64,000 nucleotides of DNA, taken from positions 1-64,000 of the forward strand of contig SVOC01000002.1 in NCBI GenBank assembly GCA_015066625.1. The letters are read 5' to 3'. The notes below the pieces were generated by a model. That model had not been told where the DNA came from, made no database searches, and saw nothing but the letters and a program-made list of their open reading frames with translations. Numbering within the stretch: the stretch's first letter is position 1; every line of letters begins with the position of its first letter. This DNA comes from Oscillospiraceae bacterium (GTDB lineage: Bacteria > Bacillota > Clostridia > Oscillospirales > Acutalibacteraceae). This document shows, piece after piece, positions 7,789 through 15,889 of the stretch. Both the position numbers and the translations under genes were made by a program.

Positions 7789-9522
7789 TCACTTTGTTTC
7801 TTTGCACTTGTAAGGAAGCTCTGTTTCCGTTGCAACATGTGAGAAGAAAAATTCGCATCTTTCTTCGCTGTTAATGATTGTAACGGGTTTAATCTGATTA
7901 AGCACCCTGCCCTGGCTTCTGAGATACTCTCTGTAATCCCAGTAGGTCTTGGGTTTGAGGAAAAGAACCTCAGGTCTGTTAATCATACCCCAACGGCGGT
8001 ATTTGAAATATTTTTCATTGAAGCCCTTGAATTTTTCATCAAGAATATCAATGTATTTCTGTCTGTCTTCTTCTGAAACAGGATTGACAGGCTCTGCAAG
8101 CATACAGTAACGGGGAGGATTGGTTGAATAGTCTGCATAAAGGCTGTGACCCACAAATTCATTACCCATTTCCTCTGCCGTCTGCTTTGCGGCAAGGTCA
8201 ACCATTTCTGTTGTAGTTTTTTCATTTGCAAGATTCATGCCGAGATTACGTCTGTAAAGGAATTCAATCATAGGTGTGTTGTTGTGCATACCTGTTACCT
8301 TCACAACGTCTTCCATACGGTATCTGTAAAGACCTGAGAAGTTTGAAACAACGATTTCATACTTCTTGCCGACCTCAAGCTGGTCGATAAGAAGAGGTGT
8401 TACATTCTCATCGGGATCTTCCGCATCATCATCAACGGGAAGGAACTCGAAGAACAGACAGTGAGGAAGAAGCACACCGCTGTCTGAATCAAGCTCTGTT
8501 GCCATTGAGAAGAAGCCTTCTGCAGCGGCAAAGCCCATACCGTGAATGGGAACATCGTCGCCAATATACTTACGGAGCTTTTCAACATATACTTTAAGGT
8601 TTGAACCAACCATACCGTATGCCCAGGTAAGCTTAGGCCAGATTCTGGGACCGATGGGATCATCAAAGCCCTTTTCAAACTCTCTGCGAAGCTCTGCGGC
8701 ACGCTGGGGATTGGGCTTGAATTTCTTTGCATATTCGCTGTAAAGCTCAGGAGTGATTTTGACGTTGGGGTTGATAATACCCTTTTCGATATCATCGCAA
8801 AGCATTTCCCAATTTTCTTTGAGGTAATCGAACATTGTTGTTACAAGAGTAATAACAAGTGAACCGATGTAGCTTACCTTGCTGTTTTCAAGGGCAAAAC
8901 GAAGCTGAAGATATGAAGTATCGATAAGCTCTTCATGTTCGGGATAAAGAAGAGAATTGGGTGATGTGCAGAAGAAAGGAGTAAGTGCCTTAAGATATGT
9001 AAGGGGAATCTGTGCGGCACCGTTACACATCTTGCCGTCTTCAAGAGGATGACCTGTAAGAATAAGAACAAGAGGACCCATCTGAGGAGGCATTTTTTTA
9101 TTCTTTACTTTCTTAAGGTAATGTGCTGCCGTAGCAACCGTACAGGAGAAACCGATGCACTGCATATTCCAGAGGTCTTTGATACCCTTGGGAAGAATCT
9201 TGGGCTTGCCTACACTGCCCGATGATGAACAGTAACGGATGTTTGGGCCTGTAAACATAAGGTTCTTTTCTTTCGCATGAATCATTCTTTCAACATAAGG
9301 TACATAATCCTCATATGTCGAAAGAGGAACCATGCGCTGATAATCCTCAATCGAATGAATATCCTTAAAATTATACTTCTTGCCGATTTCGCAGTTTTTA
9401 TTTCTGCCGATAATCTTTTTAAGTGTACTTTTCTGAGCCTTCATAGGGTCCTTGGTAAAATGCTCAATCTCTGCAAGAGAAACATCACCAAGTAATACGC
9501 CGAGATCTGAAATTGAAGCCAT
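7789..9522 (-). CDS. GH3-family acyl-adenylating protein
   Basis: A 577-residue member of the GH3 auxin-promoter family. These enzymes belong to the adenylate-forming (ANL) superfamily, and in plants they join amino acids to jasmonate or auxin. The ATP-binding loop is seen as YCSSSGSVGKPKILP (about residues 97-111), and the fold continues through YRYRMEDVVKV and the C-terminal lid (YFKYRRWGMI, then LNQIKPV). The start is ATG 9522 because AAGGAAG lies 8 bases upstream; a GTG at 9531 is less likely. It is transcribed from a good promoter and followed by the secreted Cys-elbow hydrolase. The bacterial substrate is unknown; acyl-acid conjugation is the family-based guess. Confidence 0.88.
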   Translation of the reverse strand: MASISDLGVLLGDVSLAEIEHFTKDPMKAQKSTLKKIIGRNKNCEIGKKYNFKDIHSIEDYQRMVPLSTYEDYVPYVERMIHAKEKNLMFTGPNIRYCSSSGSVGKPKILPKGIKDLWNMQCIGFSCTVATAAHYLKKVKNKKMPPQMGPLVLILTGHPLEDGKMCNGAAQIPLTYLKALTPFFCTSPNSLLYPEHEELIDTSYLQLRFALENSKVSYIGSLVITLVTTMFDYLKENWEMLCDDIEKGIINPNVKITPELYSEYAKKFKPNPQRAAELRREFEKGFDDPIGPRIWPKLTWAYGMVGSNLKVYVEKLRKYIGDDVPIHGMGFAAAEGFFSMATELDSDSGVLLPHCLFFEFLPVDDDAEDPDENVTPLLIDQLEVGKKYEIVVSNFSGLYRYRMEDVVKVTGMHNNTPMIEFLYRRNLGMNLANEKTTTEMVDLAAKQTAEEMGNEFVGHSLYADYSTNPPRYCMLAEPVNPVSEEDRQKYIDILDEKFKGFNEKYFKYRRWGMINRPEVLFLKPKTYWDYREYLRSQGRVLNQIKPVTIINSEERCEFFFSHVATETELPYKCKETK

Positions 9523-9566
9523 AGTATTCACTTCCTTATTTTATTTTTTTTGACAAACCGTGTTGT

Positions 9567-9595
9567 ATTATAGCAGAAAAGAGATTTAAAAGCAA
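9567..9595 (-). promoter_or_regulatory. Promoter of the GH3/hydrolase operon
   Basis: Minus strand TTGCTT (9590-9595), 17-bp spacer, TATAAT (9567-9572), 45 bp upstream of the GH3 start codon. Confidence 0.7.
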
Positions 9596-9636
9596 GTACA
9601 TACTATATATACAATAATGTAACTTTGTCTAAAATT

Positions 9637-9664
9637 GAACGACCTCCCCGAAAGGCGGTCGTTC
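9637..9664 (-). terminator. Terminator after a gene remnant
   Basis: GAACGACC (9637-9644) pairs with GGTCGTTC (9657-9664). On the minus strand it is followed by AATTTTAGAC. It sits 8 bp past the stop codon of the remnant at 9673-9810. Confidence 0.55.
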
Positions 9665-9672
9665 TGTCGTCA

Positions 9673-9810
9673 TTATTCAATCAAAGAAAAAGGAACATAT
9701 CCGTATGAAGCGGAGCCGTCAGCATATGTAAGCTTGACATAATAGCCGTCAAACGAGAAATCAAAAGCTGAAGAATCAAACTTCCATTTTCCAACTTTTA
9801 CGGGTATTCA
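9673..9810 (-). pseudogene. C-terminal remnant of a lost gene
   Basis: About 44 in-frame codons on the minus strand read PVKVGKWKFDSSAFDF and continue through FDGYYVKLTYADGSASYGY to FSLIE, then stop. There is no start codon; an in-frame stop precedes the stretch. The alternating aromatic and polar pattern looks like the last beta-strands of an extracellular domain. With the terminator behind it, this is best read as the tail of a deleted secreted protein gene. Family not recognised. This stretch accounts for most of the gap between the GH3 gene and the small coiled-coil gene. Confidence 0.5.
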
Positions 9811-9834
9811 ACCCAATAAAATTGAATTTATATA

Positions 9835-9863
9835 TTGTAATTTTTTCGCATATGTGGTATATT
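9835..9863 (+). promoter_or_regulatory. Promoter of the coiled-coil/SipW-like pair
   Basis: TTGTAA (9835-9840), 17-bp spacer, TATATT (9858-9863), 42 bp before the ATG at 9906. Confidence 0.6.
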
Positions 9864-9905
9864 TGATAAAAAAATAGATAATTAATACACAAGGAGAGTT
9901 ATAAT

Positions 9906-10214
9906 ATGGAAAATAAGGATTTATTTCAGGTTGTTGAAAACGGTTACAACTGTGCTCAAGTTGAGCAGTACATAAATGTTCTTAAGGCTGAATACAAAAA
10001 AGTGTTTGAATACGCAAAAGCAACAGAAGCAAATAACGAAAAACTTAAAAATATCTGCCGTTCACTTTCGGAAGAAAACAAATCACTCAAAGCAAACGGT
10101 GCCGCAGCATCCGCTGACGACAGTTCACTTGCTGCAAGTGTTGATAAAATTGCTGCTCTCTGCGAAGAGCTTGCAAACGAAAACGCTGTTTTGCGTTCAT
10201 TGATTTCTAAATAA
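9906..10214 (+). CDS. Small DivIVA-like coiled-coil protein
   Basis: A 102-residue soluble protein with AAGGAG 9 bases before ATG. The N-terminus (FQVVENGYNCAQVEQYINVLKAEY) resembles the membrane-targeting start of DivIVA/GpsB proteins (F..V..GYD..EVD.FI). Two helical stretches with heptad character follow, separated by an Ala/Ser/Asp-rich linker at about residues 65-78. It is much shorter than DivIVA itself, which is present in this window at 54540-55835. It lies 19 bp upstream of the SipW-like membrane protein and is probably in the same operon, suggesting a membrane-associated scaffold for it. Confidence 0.7.
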   Translation: MENKDLFQVVENGYNCAQVEQYINVLKAEYKKVFEYAKATEANNEKLKNICRSLSEENKSLKANGAAASADDSSLAASVDKIAALCEELANENAVLRSLISK

Positions 10215-10233
10215 TTGAAAGGCAGATTAATTT

Positions 10234-11133
10234 ATGGAACAGTTCAAATTAAAAAGCATAGAGGAGTTTGACGTTGACTTTGTTGCTATGCTCAACGAAC
10301 AGGCTAAGTCTGAGGAAGAACCGCAGACACAGACCGAAACCGTGATTCCTGTTTCCGACGGCGAAGAACCTGCCGAAAACAGTTATTTCAAAAAGACCGC
10401 TACAGATTTCAATGTTGAACCCGAATTCGTTCCCGCACCCCAGGAGGAAGTAGTAAAGACACCCAGACCTCTTGTACCCATCGGTCAAAACAGTGCATAT
10501 TCCCCTGTCGGTGCTCCCACAGAGCCCATTTCGGAGGATGATTTCGGTGAGGATGAAGACGAAAAGCCTGCAAAACAAAAATCAAGTGCTGCTGCTCTCG
10601 CAGGCAGAATCATTGCCATTGTTCTTCTTTCGGCAACAATAGTTGTTTTTGTTCTCGGATGCTTCGTGACGGTTTTCCTTGACAACGGAGGTTCCGATAT
10701 CGGCGGATTTACCCTCAACACAATCAGTGCGGATGTTATTGATTCTGCAGGCGAAAAAATTCTTTCAAAAGGCGACCTTATTATTGCAAAGAAAGTTGAG
10801 CCCAACGAATACACATCAGGCTCAATGATTGCGGTTCCCTCTGCATTTGAAGAAGGCAGATGCGATGTACATATCGTAAACAGTGTCAATTCTTATTACA
10901 GTGAAAATGCAGAAATTTCCACAACGGATATAACATCATCTCAGTCCTATGTTGCAACCGTTATGGCATCAGAATCCTACGGAATTGTTAGTTCCTATAT
11001 CCCCGTTCTTGGCGGACTTCTTCATTTTGCAATGGATAACATAATCCTTGTATGCGTTCTGTTTGTTCTTCTCGCTGCACTTTGGTGTCTTATTCTTGTT
11101 CTTATTGAAAACAAGAAACCAAAGAATAATTAA
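10234..11133 (+). CDS. Membrane protein with a degenerate signal peptidase I (SipW)-like domain
   Basis: A 299-residue protein. Residues 1-120 are acidic, Pro-rich and cytoplasmic. A transmembrane helix follows (RIIAIVLLSATIVVFVLGCF, about 126-150), then an extracellular beta domain and a second helix (IILVCVLFVLLAALWCLILV, about 270-290). The beta domain (KGDLIIAKKVEPNEYTSGSM, then SYGIVSSYIPVLGG) follows the layout of SipW/SEC11-type signal peptidases, including the typical membrane-exit segment. However, the SGSMEP box with the catalytic Ser is replaced by TISADVIDSAG, so it is probably not a protease. It ends in a bidirectional terminator shared with mgtC. The assignment is by fold pattern, not by a clear family match. 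Confidence 0.55.
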   Translation: MEQFKLKSIEEFDVDFVAMLNEQAKSEEEPQTQTETVIPVSDGEEPAENSYFKKTATDFNVEPEFVPAPQEEVVKTPRPLVPIGQNSAYSPVGAPTEPISEDDFGEDEDEKPAKQKSSAAALAGRIIAIVLLSATIVVFVLGCFVTVFLDNGGSDIGGFTLNTISADVIDSAGEKILSKGDLIIAKKVEPNEYTSGSMIAVPSAFEEGRCDVHIVNSVNSYYSENAEISTTDITSSQSYVATVMASESYGIVSSYIPVLGGLLHFAMDNIILVCVLFVLLAALWCLILVLIENKKPKNN

Positions 11134-11140
11134 TAAAAAT

Positions 11141-11174
11141 ATCCGCTTGCCAAATCGGTAAGCGGATTTATTCT
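11141..11174. terminator. Bidirectional terminator
   Basis: An 11-bp stem, ATCCGCTTGCC (11141-11151) with GGTAAGCGGAT (11157-11167). TTATTCTA follows on the plus strand and TTTTTATTAA on the minus strand. It separates the convergent SipW-like and MgtC genes. Confidence 0.75.
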
Positions 11175-11178
11175 ATGT

Positions 11179-11871
11179 TCAGATTTCAACAGAAAGAACA
11201 TCTTCGTCCTGCTCTGCAACAAGAAGAACTTCGTCCATGGAAGTTGTTCTCGCCTTTTTGATTGTGATATCAAGAGTAACGGTTGAATCAGAATTTCTTG
11301 TCATTTTACATTTTTCAATAAGAATTTTGTTTGCTTCAAGAGTATCTCTGAAACTCTTTATGGCGGCATTATCATCCCTGATTACAACTGTAAACTCATT
11401 AACGGTATTTTCAAAGCTGCGGAAAAACCTGTGAAAAAAGAGCTGGAATAAAATCATGACAAGAGTTGCACCGATGCCGACGGTATACATACCTGCACCA
11501 ATCGCAAGACCTACGCTTGCGGTTGCCCATATACCTGCGGCAGTTGTAAGACCTTTGATTGATACATCTCTCACGAATATAACACCTGCACCGAGGAAAC
11601 CGACACCGGTAATTACATTTGATGCAATTCTTGATGCATCAGCTCTGAGACCTTCATATTGAAGCAAATCAAAAAAGCCGTATTTTGAAACAATCATCGC
11701 AAGTGCGGCACCGAGAGCAACAATCATATGAGTTCTGATACCCGCATCCTTCTGACGGCGGCTTCGTTCAAAACCGATAAACACTCCGCACACCGCAGAA
11801 AGTAACATTCTTATTATCAGATAACCGTTTGCGGCAATATCGGTTATCATTTCATCAAATAAAACAAGCAT
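11179..11871 (-). CDS. mgtC: MgtC/SapB family membrane protein
   Basis: A 230-residue inner-membrane protein. The N-terminal two thirds hold about five helices with the family signature LLSAVCGVFIGFERSRRQKDAGIRTH split over residues 24-50, followed by GVGFLGAGVIF and GLTTAAGIWATA. The C-terminal 80 residues form a small ACT-like cytoplasmic domain. MgtC proteins act in adaptation to low magnesium, often by modulating the ATP synthase or transporters. The ATG at 11871 is chosen because GGGGG lies 5 bases upstream; the upstream TTG at 11883 has no site. A near-consensus promoter precedes it. No Mg2+ riboswitch was seen in the short leader. Confidence 0.85.
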   Translation of the reverse strand: MLVLFDEMITDIAANGYLIIRMLLSAVCGVFIGFERSRRQKDAGIRTHMIVALGAALAMIVSKYGFFDLLQYEGLRADASRIASNVITGVGFLGAGVIFVRDVSIKGLTTAAGIWATASVGLAIGAGMYTVGIGATLVMILFQLFFHRFFRSFENTVNEFTVVIRDDNAAIKSFRDTLEANKILIEKCKMTRNSDSTVTLDITIKKARTTSMDEVLLVAEQDEDVLSVEI

Positions 11872-11904
11872 AATATCCCCCAAAAGTATTAATTTTATCT
11901 AGTT

Positions 11905-11933
11905 ATTTTATCACTTTATATAAATTTTGTCAA
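11905..11933 (-). promoter_or_regulatory. Promoter of mgtC
   Basis: Minus strand TTGACA (11928-11933), 17-bp spacer, TAAAAT (11905-11910), 34 bp before the ATG. Confidence 0.8.
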
Positions 11934-12013
11934 CGTTAATATGTTATATTGAAAAAATTACATAAATATATTTTTAAAACAGCAATCAAAATAAAATATT
12001 TTTTATACAGGGC

Positions 12014-12042
12014 TTGATTTTTAAAAAAAGATATGATAATAT
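12014..12042 (+). promoter_or_regulatory. Promoter of tRNA-Ala
   Basis: TTGATT (12014-12019), 17-bp spacer, TAATAT (12037-12042), in AT-rich DNA 18 bp before the tRNA. Confidence 0.6.
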
Positions 12043-12059
12043 AATCGAGCAAAAGATGT

Positions 12060-12135
<76 letters not shown>

Positions 12136-12137
12136 CG

Positions 12138-12193
12138 AAAAGAGGCTGTATCAAAACATCGTAAGCAGATGTTATTGATACAGCCTCTTTTTA
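12138..12193. terminator. Long terminator hairpin at the left end of the inserted segment
   Basis: A 17-bp stem (AAAAGAGGCTGTATCAA with its complement at 12175-12191) is topped by a 6-bp stem (AACATC/GATGTT) after a one-base bulge, and a T-run follows on the plus strand. It now serves both tRNA-Ala and the convergent membrane gene. It lies inside the inserted segment, so it replaces the tRNA's original terminator. Confidence 0.8.
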
Positions 12194-12205
12194 CAATTTA
12201 TTCAA

Positions 12206-13033
12206 TCAGATTACCTTACCGCCAATAGATCTGATAAGTTCATTTACAGACCTCTGATCTACCCAGATAACAACTTCAAGCATTGCAAGAGCGGTCAGAA
12301 TGTGCCAGATTGAATGACCGTGGATGTTACCGAGAATAAAGGTATTGATTTCATTGTCTCCCCAAATAGAGGTAATAATGAATGCAACAAGGAAAGTGAA
12401 AATAATTAATATAAAGAGTATTTTTTCTGTTGAAGTCATCTTCTTGAAGTTTGCAACCAACAGATACAGAATCGGAAGTGCCGTCAAGAAGCACCCGAAT
12501 TCAGCAAGGGAGAGTCCACCGGTTTTGCCGTCCATCGGAGCTCCACCACCACCGATGTAAAGCGGTCTGTCGTGAAGAACAAACACCTCATATGTCAAAA
12601 CGGAAAGGACAACAAGCATTATTGCTGTAACGCCGATCAAGAAGATGTTCCTCTTTTTCTTCTCGCTTGCGTTCTGATAAAACTCAAAAGCGAAGCAACA
12701 TACACCGGACCAGGCGACCAACTCTGTAAAAGACATATCTATGTAACTTGCAAAAAGCTTGGTTGTGAGAACTCCGGGCTGGAATTCACCGTAGTTAGCA
12801 GTGTGCATACCAACAGAAGTTACGGACATAATCATATAAAGCAAAATAAAAATGTACCAGTACCACTTTTTGTTCTTTTTGATTAAAAGAATTGCAATAG
12901 AAATGAATGCCGCCAAAGTATATACCCAGTTTGTTTGCACTGCTGCATATTGGGCACAATACTCAGCCAGGGTTGTACCGCCTTCAATAATTATGTCTTT
13001 AAAGGACGGCCAGTCAATAAAATTAAATTCCAT
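12206..13033 (-). CDS. Seven-helix membrane protein with CREST-hydrolase residues (ceramidase-like)
   Basis: A 275-residue protein with a perfect AAGGAGG 8 bases before ATG. About seven hydrophobic segments are visible. Three features match the CREST superfamily of membrane metal hydrolases (alkaline ceramidases, PAQR receptors, Per1). These are Ser-x3-His in an early helix (SVTSVGMH, about residues 73-80), an Asp in the next helix (SYIDMSF), and His-x3-His in the last helix (HGHSIWH, about 241-247). Together they would bind zinc and act on amide or ester bonds of lipids. No closer family is recognised. It is the sole gene of the tRNA-Ala insert and is transcribed toward the tRNA. Confidence 0.6.
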   Translation of the reverse strand: MEFNFIDWPSFKDIIIEGGTTLAEYCAQYAAVQTNWVYTLAAFISIAILLIKKNKKWYWYIFILLYMIMSVTSVGMHTANYGEFQPGVLTTKLFASYIDMSFTELVAWSGVCCFAFEFYQNASEKKKRNIFLIGVTAIMLVVLSVLTYEVFVLHDRPLYIGGGGAPMDGKTGGLSLAEFGCFLTALPILYLLVANFKKMTSTEKILFILIIFTFLVAFIITSIWGDNEINTFILGNIHGHSIWHILTALAMLEVVIWVDQRSVNELIRSIGGKVI

Positions 13034-13108
13034 ATTTATTCCTCCTTAGATACATGTTATCATAAGTTTTTACATTATGCAACCTGAAATGTTTGTTTTT
13101 TTAAAAAA

Positions 13109-13132
13109 ATCTTCTCCGTCTCCACCACGAAA
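13109..13132 (+). repeat. Direct repeat, right copy (tRNA-Ala 3' end)
   Basis: Second copy of the tRNA-Ala 3' sequence with CCA, one mismatch to 12117-12140, with no tRNA body upstream. It marks the right border of the inserted segment. Confidence 0.8.
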
Positions 13133-13157
13133 GACAGTCTTCGGACTGTCTTTTTTT
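13131..13157 (+). terminator. Orphaned tRNA-Ala terminator
   Basis: AAGACAGTC (13131-13139), UUCG tetraloop, GACTGTCTT (13144-13152), then a T-run. It directly abuts the duplicated tRNA 3' end, so it is probably the terminator of tRNA-Ala before the insertion. Confidence 0.8.
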
Positions 13158-13191
13158 ATACATTTTTCTATTTTTTTATTATTATTGTTTG

Positions 13192-13220
13192 TTGATGTAT
13201 TCGCTAATTTATGTTATACT
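13192..13220 (+). promoter_or_regulatory. Promoter of the symporter/GH99/esterase operon
   Basis: TTGATG (13192-13197), 17-bp spacer, TATACT (13215-13220), 30 bp before the ATG. Confidence 0.75.
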
Positions 13221-13250
13221 GTTCAACGAAGTAATGAGAGGAGATATTTT

Positions 13251-14705
13251 ATGAGCAGAAAACAGCCGAAGCCTCAGAATCCTTTGTGGCAGACAACAAA
13301 AACCGAAAGAAAGAGCTATTACACCTATTTCTTCGGTCAAAATATGATTTATAATATGATAGCAGGCTATCTCAGCGTCTTTCTTCTTCTTATCGGCATT
13401 AATCCCGTAAAATCTGCGGCAGTAATGTTGGCAGTTAAAGTATGGGATGCCGTTAACGACGCTATATTCGGCGTGATATTTGATAAAATCAAATTCAAAA
13501 GCAATCAGAAATATATTCCCTGGCTGAAAATTGCCTGTGCGGTTACTCCTGTGGCAACCGTTGCAATTTTTATAATCCCCACTGCGGCTAGTGAAACAGT
13601 CAAGCTTATCTGGTTTGCACTGGCATATATTATCTGGGATACCGCTTATACAATTTGCGATGTTCCCGCATTTGGTATCATCACCGCAATGACAAGCAAT
13701 ATTGAAGAAAGAAACACTGTACTTTCTCTTAAGGGTATAACAGGCGGTGTAGGTTCGGCACTCACCACCGTTCTTGTATCCGTTCTTATCAGCGAGTATG
13801 TCGGTCTTGGCTACGGTTCGGTTTCCGTTATTGTTGCAATTGTGGCTATGGCTACAATGTTCCCCGTTTGTAAATACTGTCAGGAAAGAAACAAATCAAC
13901 CGATGATGAGCAGTTCACGGTAAAAAAAATGCTCAGATATGTTGTCAGCAATAAGTATCTTCTTATCTATTATATTGGTTACATCTTCTATTCAGGCGCA
14001 CAGACTTACAACGCTCTGCATATGATTACGGCTTACTATATCTATGAAAATTCACTTGCATCCCTTATTACGGGTACTGTTGCGGCTGTACCTCAGCTTT
14101 TTATGGCACTTCTTGTACCCAAAATCATCAGAAAAATAGACAAGACAAAGCTTTTCGCAATCAGTGCCGTTGCAACCGTTCTACTCTCATTCCTCATTAT
14201 TCCTACCAGAAACAGCTTCATTCTCTTCGTTATTACATTTATGCTTCGCTCGATTCCTCTTGGTATTGTGGGCGTTCTTTCGTTCACATTTACCCCCGAC
14301 TGTGCGGAATACGGTCAATACACAACAGGCACGGAAGCAAAGGGTATCACATTTGCTATTCAGACCTTTGCGGTAAAGCTTGCCGCCGCAATATCGGGTT
14401 CACTGGGTCTTGCTCTTCTCGGTATATTCGGCTTCAAAACAGAGTTTGAAATCAACGGCATAAAGCAGGAAGTCAGCAACTTTGCTGACCTTGAAGCTAT
14501 CAACGCTATATCTCAGCAGACAAGCGAAGCTCTTGACGGTCTTTGGTTCACCTATAATATTGTGCCTATAATCGGTCTTGTCATCGCCCTGATAATCTGG
14601 AGTTTTTATAAACTCAATGACAAGGATGTTCAGATTATGGCAGATTGCAACATCGGCAGGATTTCAAAAGACGAAGCTGAAAAACTTCTTTCAAGAAAAT
14701 ATTGA
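13251..14705 (+). CDS. GPH-family (MelB-like) sugar symporter of the MFS
   Basis: 484 residues with about 12 membrane helices. The first loop carries KVWDAVNDAIFGVIFDK, the signature of glycoside-pentoside-hexuronide:cation symporters. The start is ATG 13251, since AGGAG lies 7 bases upstream and a promoter sits at 13192; longer upstream reading frame has no such signals. It should import a disaccharide, glycoside or uronide by cation symport. It is the first gene of a plus-strand operon with a GH99-like protein (48 bp downstream) and an esterase, so the imported sugar is probably acted on by those two. Confidence 0.88.
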   Translation: MSRKQPKPQNPLWQTTKTERKSYYTYFFGQNMIYNMIAGYLSVFLLLIGINPVKSAAVMLAVKVWDAVNDAIFGVIFDKIKFKSNQKYIPWLKIACAVTPVATVAIFIIPTAASETVKLIWFALAYIIWDTAYTICDVPAFGIITAMTSNIEERNTVLSLKGITGGVGSALTTVLVSVLISEYVGLGYGSVSVIVAIVAMATMFPVCKYCQERNKSTDDEQFTVKKMLRYVVSNKYLLIYYIGYIFYSGAQTYNALHMITAYYIYENSLASLITGTVAAVPQLFMALLVPKIIRKIDKTKLFAISAVATVLLSFLIIPTRNSFILFVITFMLRSIPLGIVGVLSFTFTPDCAEYGQYTTGTEAKGITFAIQTFAVKLAAAISGSLGLALLGIFGFKTEFEINGIKQEVSNFADLEAINAISQQTSEALDGLWFTYNIVPIIGLVIALIIWSFYKLNDKDVQIMADCNIGRISKDEAEKLLSRKY

Positions 14706-14753
14706 TAACTCCTTTATATGTTTATATTTTCAATTTGAAAGCGAGGCAGAATA

Positions 14754-15887
14754 ATGGGTAAAAAATACGATATAGCCGCTTTTGTGTGGCCGTCATACAC
14801 AGGTGACGAGCCCAGAACAAGAATTTTCTGGCCTGACGGTATCGGAGAATGGCAGACCGTAAAATCGATGACAGACAAAGGCTACAAAGGCTGCCGCTGG
14901 CCCCGTATACCGTTATGGGGTTATGAAAACGAAGCTGACAGCAAGGTTATGGAAAAGCAGATTGAGTGTGCTGTTTCATATGGTGTAAACGTATTTATAT
15001 ATGACTGGTATTGGTATGATAACAGACCTTTCCTTGAAAACTGTCTTAACGACGGTTTTCTTAAAGCATCAAATAGCAAGAAAATGCAGTTTTGCCTTAT
15101 GTGGGCAAATCACAACGCAAACCATCTTTGGGATAAACGCAACTCGGATAATGACCTCTCAACCGTAATATGGAGCGGTGTTGTGACACCCGAAATATTC
15201 TCAAATATATGCGACAGAACAATAGAAAAATATTTTTCCGAGGAAAATTATTACCGCATTGACGGCTGCCCCGTATATATGATTTTTGATATTGATAACT
15301 TCATCCGTTCATTCGGCACAAGCGTCGAATGTAAAAAAGGTATTGAAGAATTCCGCCGTAAAACAGTTGCCGCGGGCTTCAAAGGTCTTCACCTTCAGTT
15401 TGTTCACTGGCGCAACCGCGTATTTAACTGGCTGGATGAATCCGACTCTCAAAAAGGCGTTACATCTGTTGAGATGTATGAATTTCTCGGTGCCGATTCC
15501 GTAACAAGCTATAACTGGGGATGTTCAACAGACTTGGACGGTGATTTCAACGAGGTTACGGATAATTATATAGATGCAATTACCGAAGAGTCAAAAAAGC
15601 TCACTATCCCCTTTTACCCCAATATTTCCGTGGGTTGGGATAACAATGTGAGATTCAATAATTTTGTTCCCGGTGTAATTGAAAACAACACTCCCGAAAA
15701 TTTCAAACTTGCCTGCAAGAAAATCAAAGAATTTGCAGATAATTCACTTAAAAACGGTATTATGAAATCACCGTTTATAACAGTAAACAGCTGGAATGAA
15801 TGGACGGAAACAAGCTATCTTGAACCCGATGACCTTTACGGTTACGCATATCTTGAAGCAGTCAAAGATGTTTTTTACGGAGAATAA
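14754..15887 (+). CDS. Glycoside hydrolase family 99-like (WbsX) protein
   Basis: A 377-residue cytoplasmic protein without signal peptide, GAGG 7 bases before ATG. The start IAAFVWPSYTGDEP, then YGVNVFIYDWYWYDNRPF, MWANHNANHLWDKR, and the end VNSWNEWTETSYLEPD match the GH99-like WbsX family, a TIM barrel. Some members act in O-antigen or polysaccharide assembly and GH99 proper contains endo-mannosidases. The reaction here is not known. Lying between a sugar symporter and an esterase, it is more likely a catabolic glycosidase than a glycosyltransferase. Confidence 0.8.
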   Translation: MGKKYDIAAFVWPSYTGDEPRTRIFWPDGIGEWQTVKSMTDKGYKGCRWPRIPLWGYENEADSKVMEKQIECAVSYGVNVFIYDWYWYDNRPFLENCLNDGFLKASNSKKMQFCLMWANHNANHLWDKRNSDNDLSTVIWSGVVTPEIFSNICDRTIEKYFSEENYYRIDGCPVYMIFDIDNFIRSFGTSVECKKGIEEFRRKTVAAGFKGLHLQFVHWRNRVFNWLDESDSQKGVTSVEMYEFLGADSVTSYNWGCSTDLDGDFNEVTDNYIDAITEESKKLTIPFYPNISVGWDNNVRFNNFVPGVIENNTPENFKLACKKIKEFADNSLKNGIMKSPFITVNSWNEWTETSYLEPDDLYGYAYLEAVKDVFYGE

Positions 15888-15889
15888 GT

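Larger units (their letters stand above)
12141..13132. mobile_element. 992-bp integrase-less segment inserted at the tRNA-Ala 3' end
   Basis: The segment lies between two copies of a 24-bp repeat derived from the tRNA 3' end (12117-12140, 13109-13132). It contains only a terminator hairpin and one minus-strand membrane-protein gene. The right copy is followed at once by a perfect UUCG-loop terminator (13131-13157), in the position expected for the original tRNA-Ala terminator. The simplest reading is a small element integrated at the tRNA with a recombinase supplied from elsewhere. No integrase or excisionase is present. Confidence 0.6.

Noticed and set aside
13077-13250. N-terminal extension of the symporter gene from 13077
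   Set aside because: It would cross the tRNA-derived repeat, a terminator and the promoter; a good ribosome site and promoter place the start at 13251.
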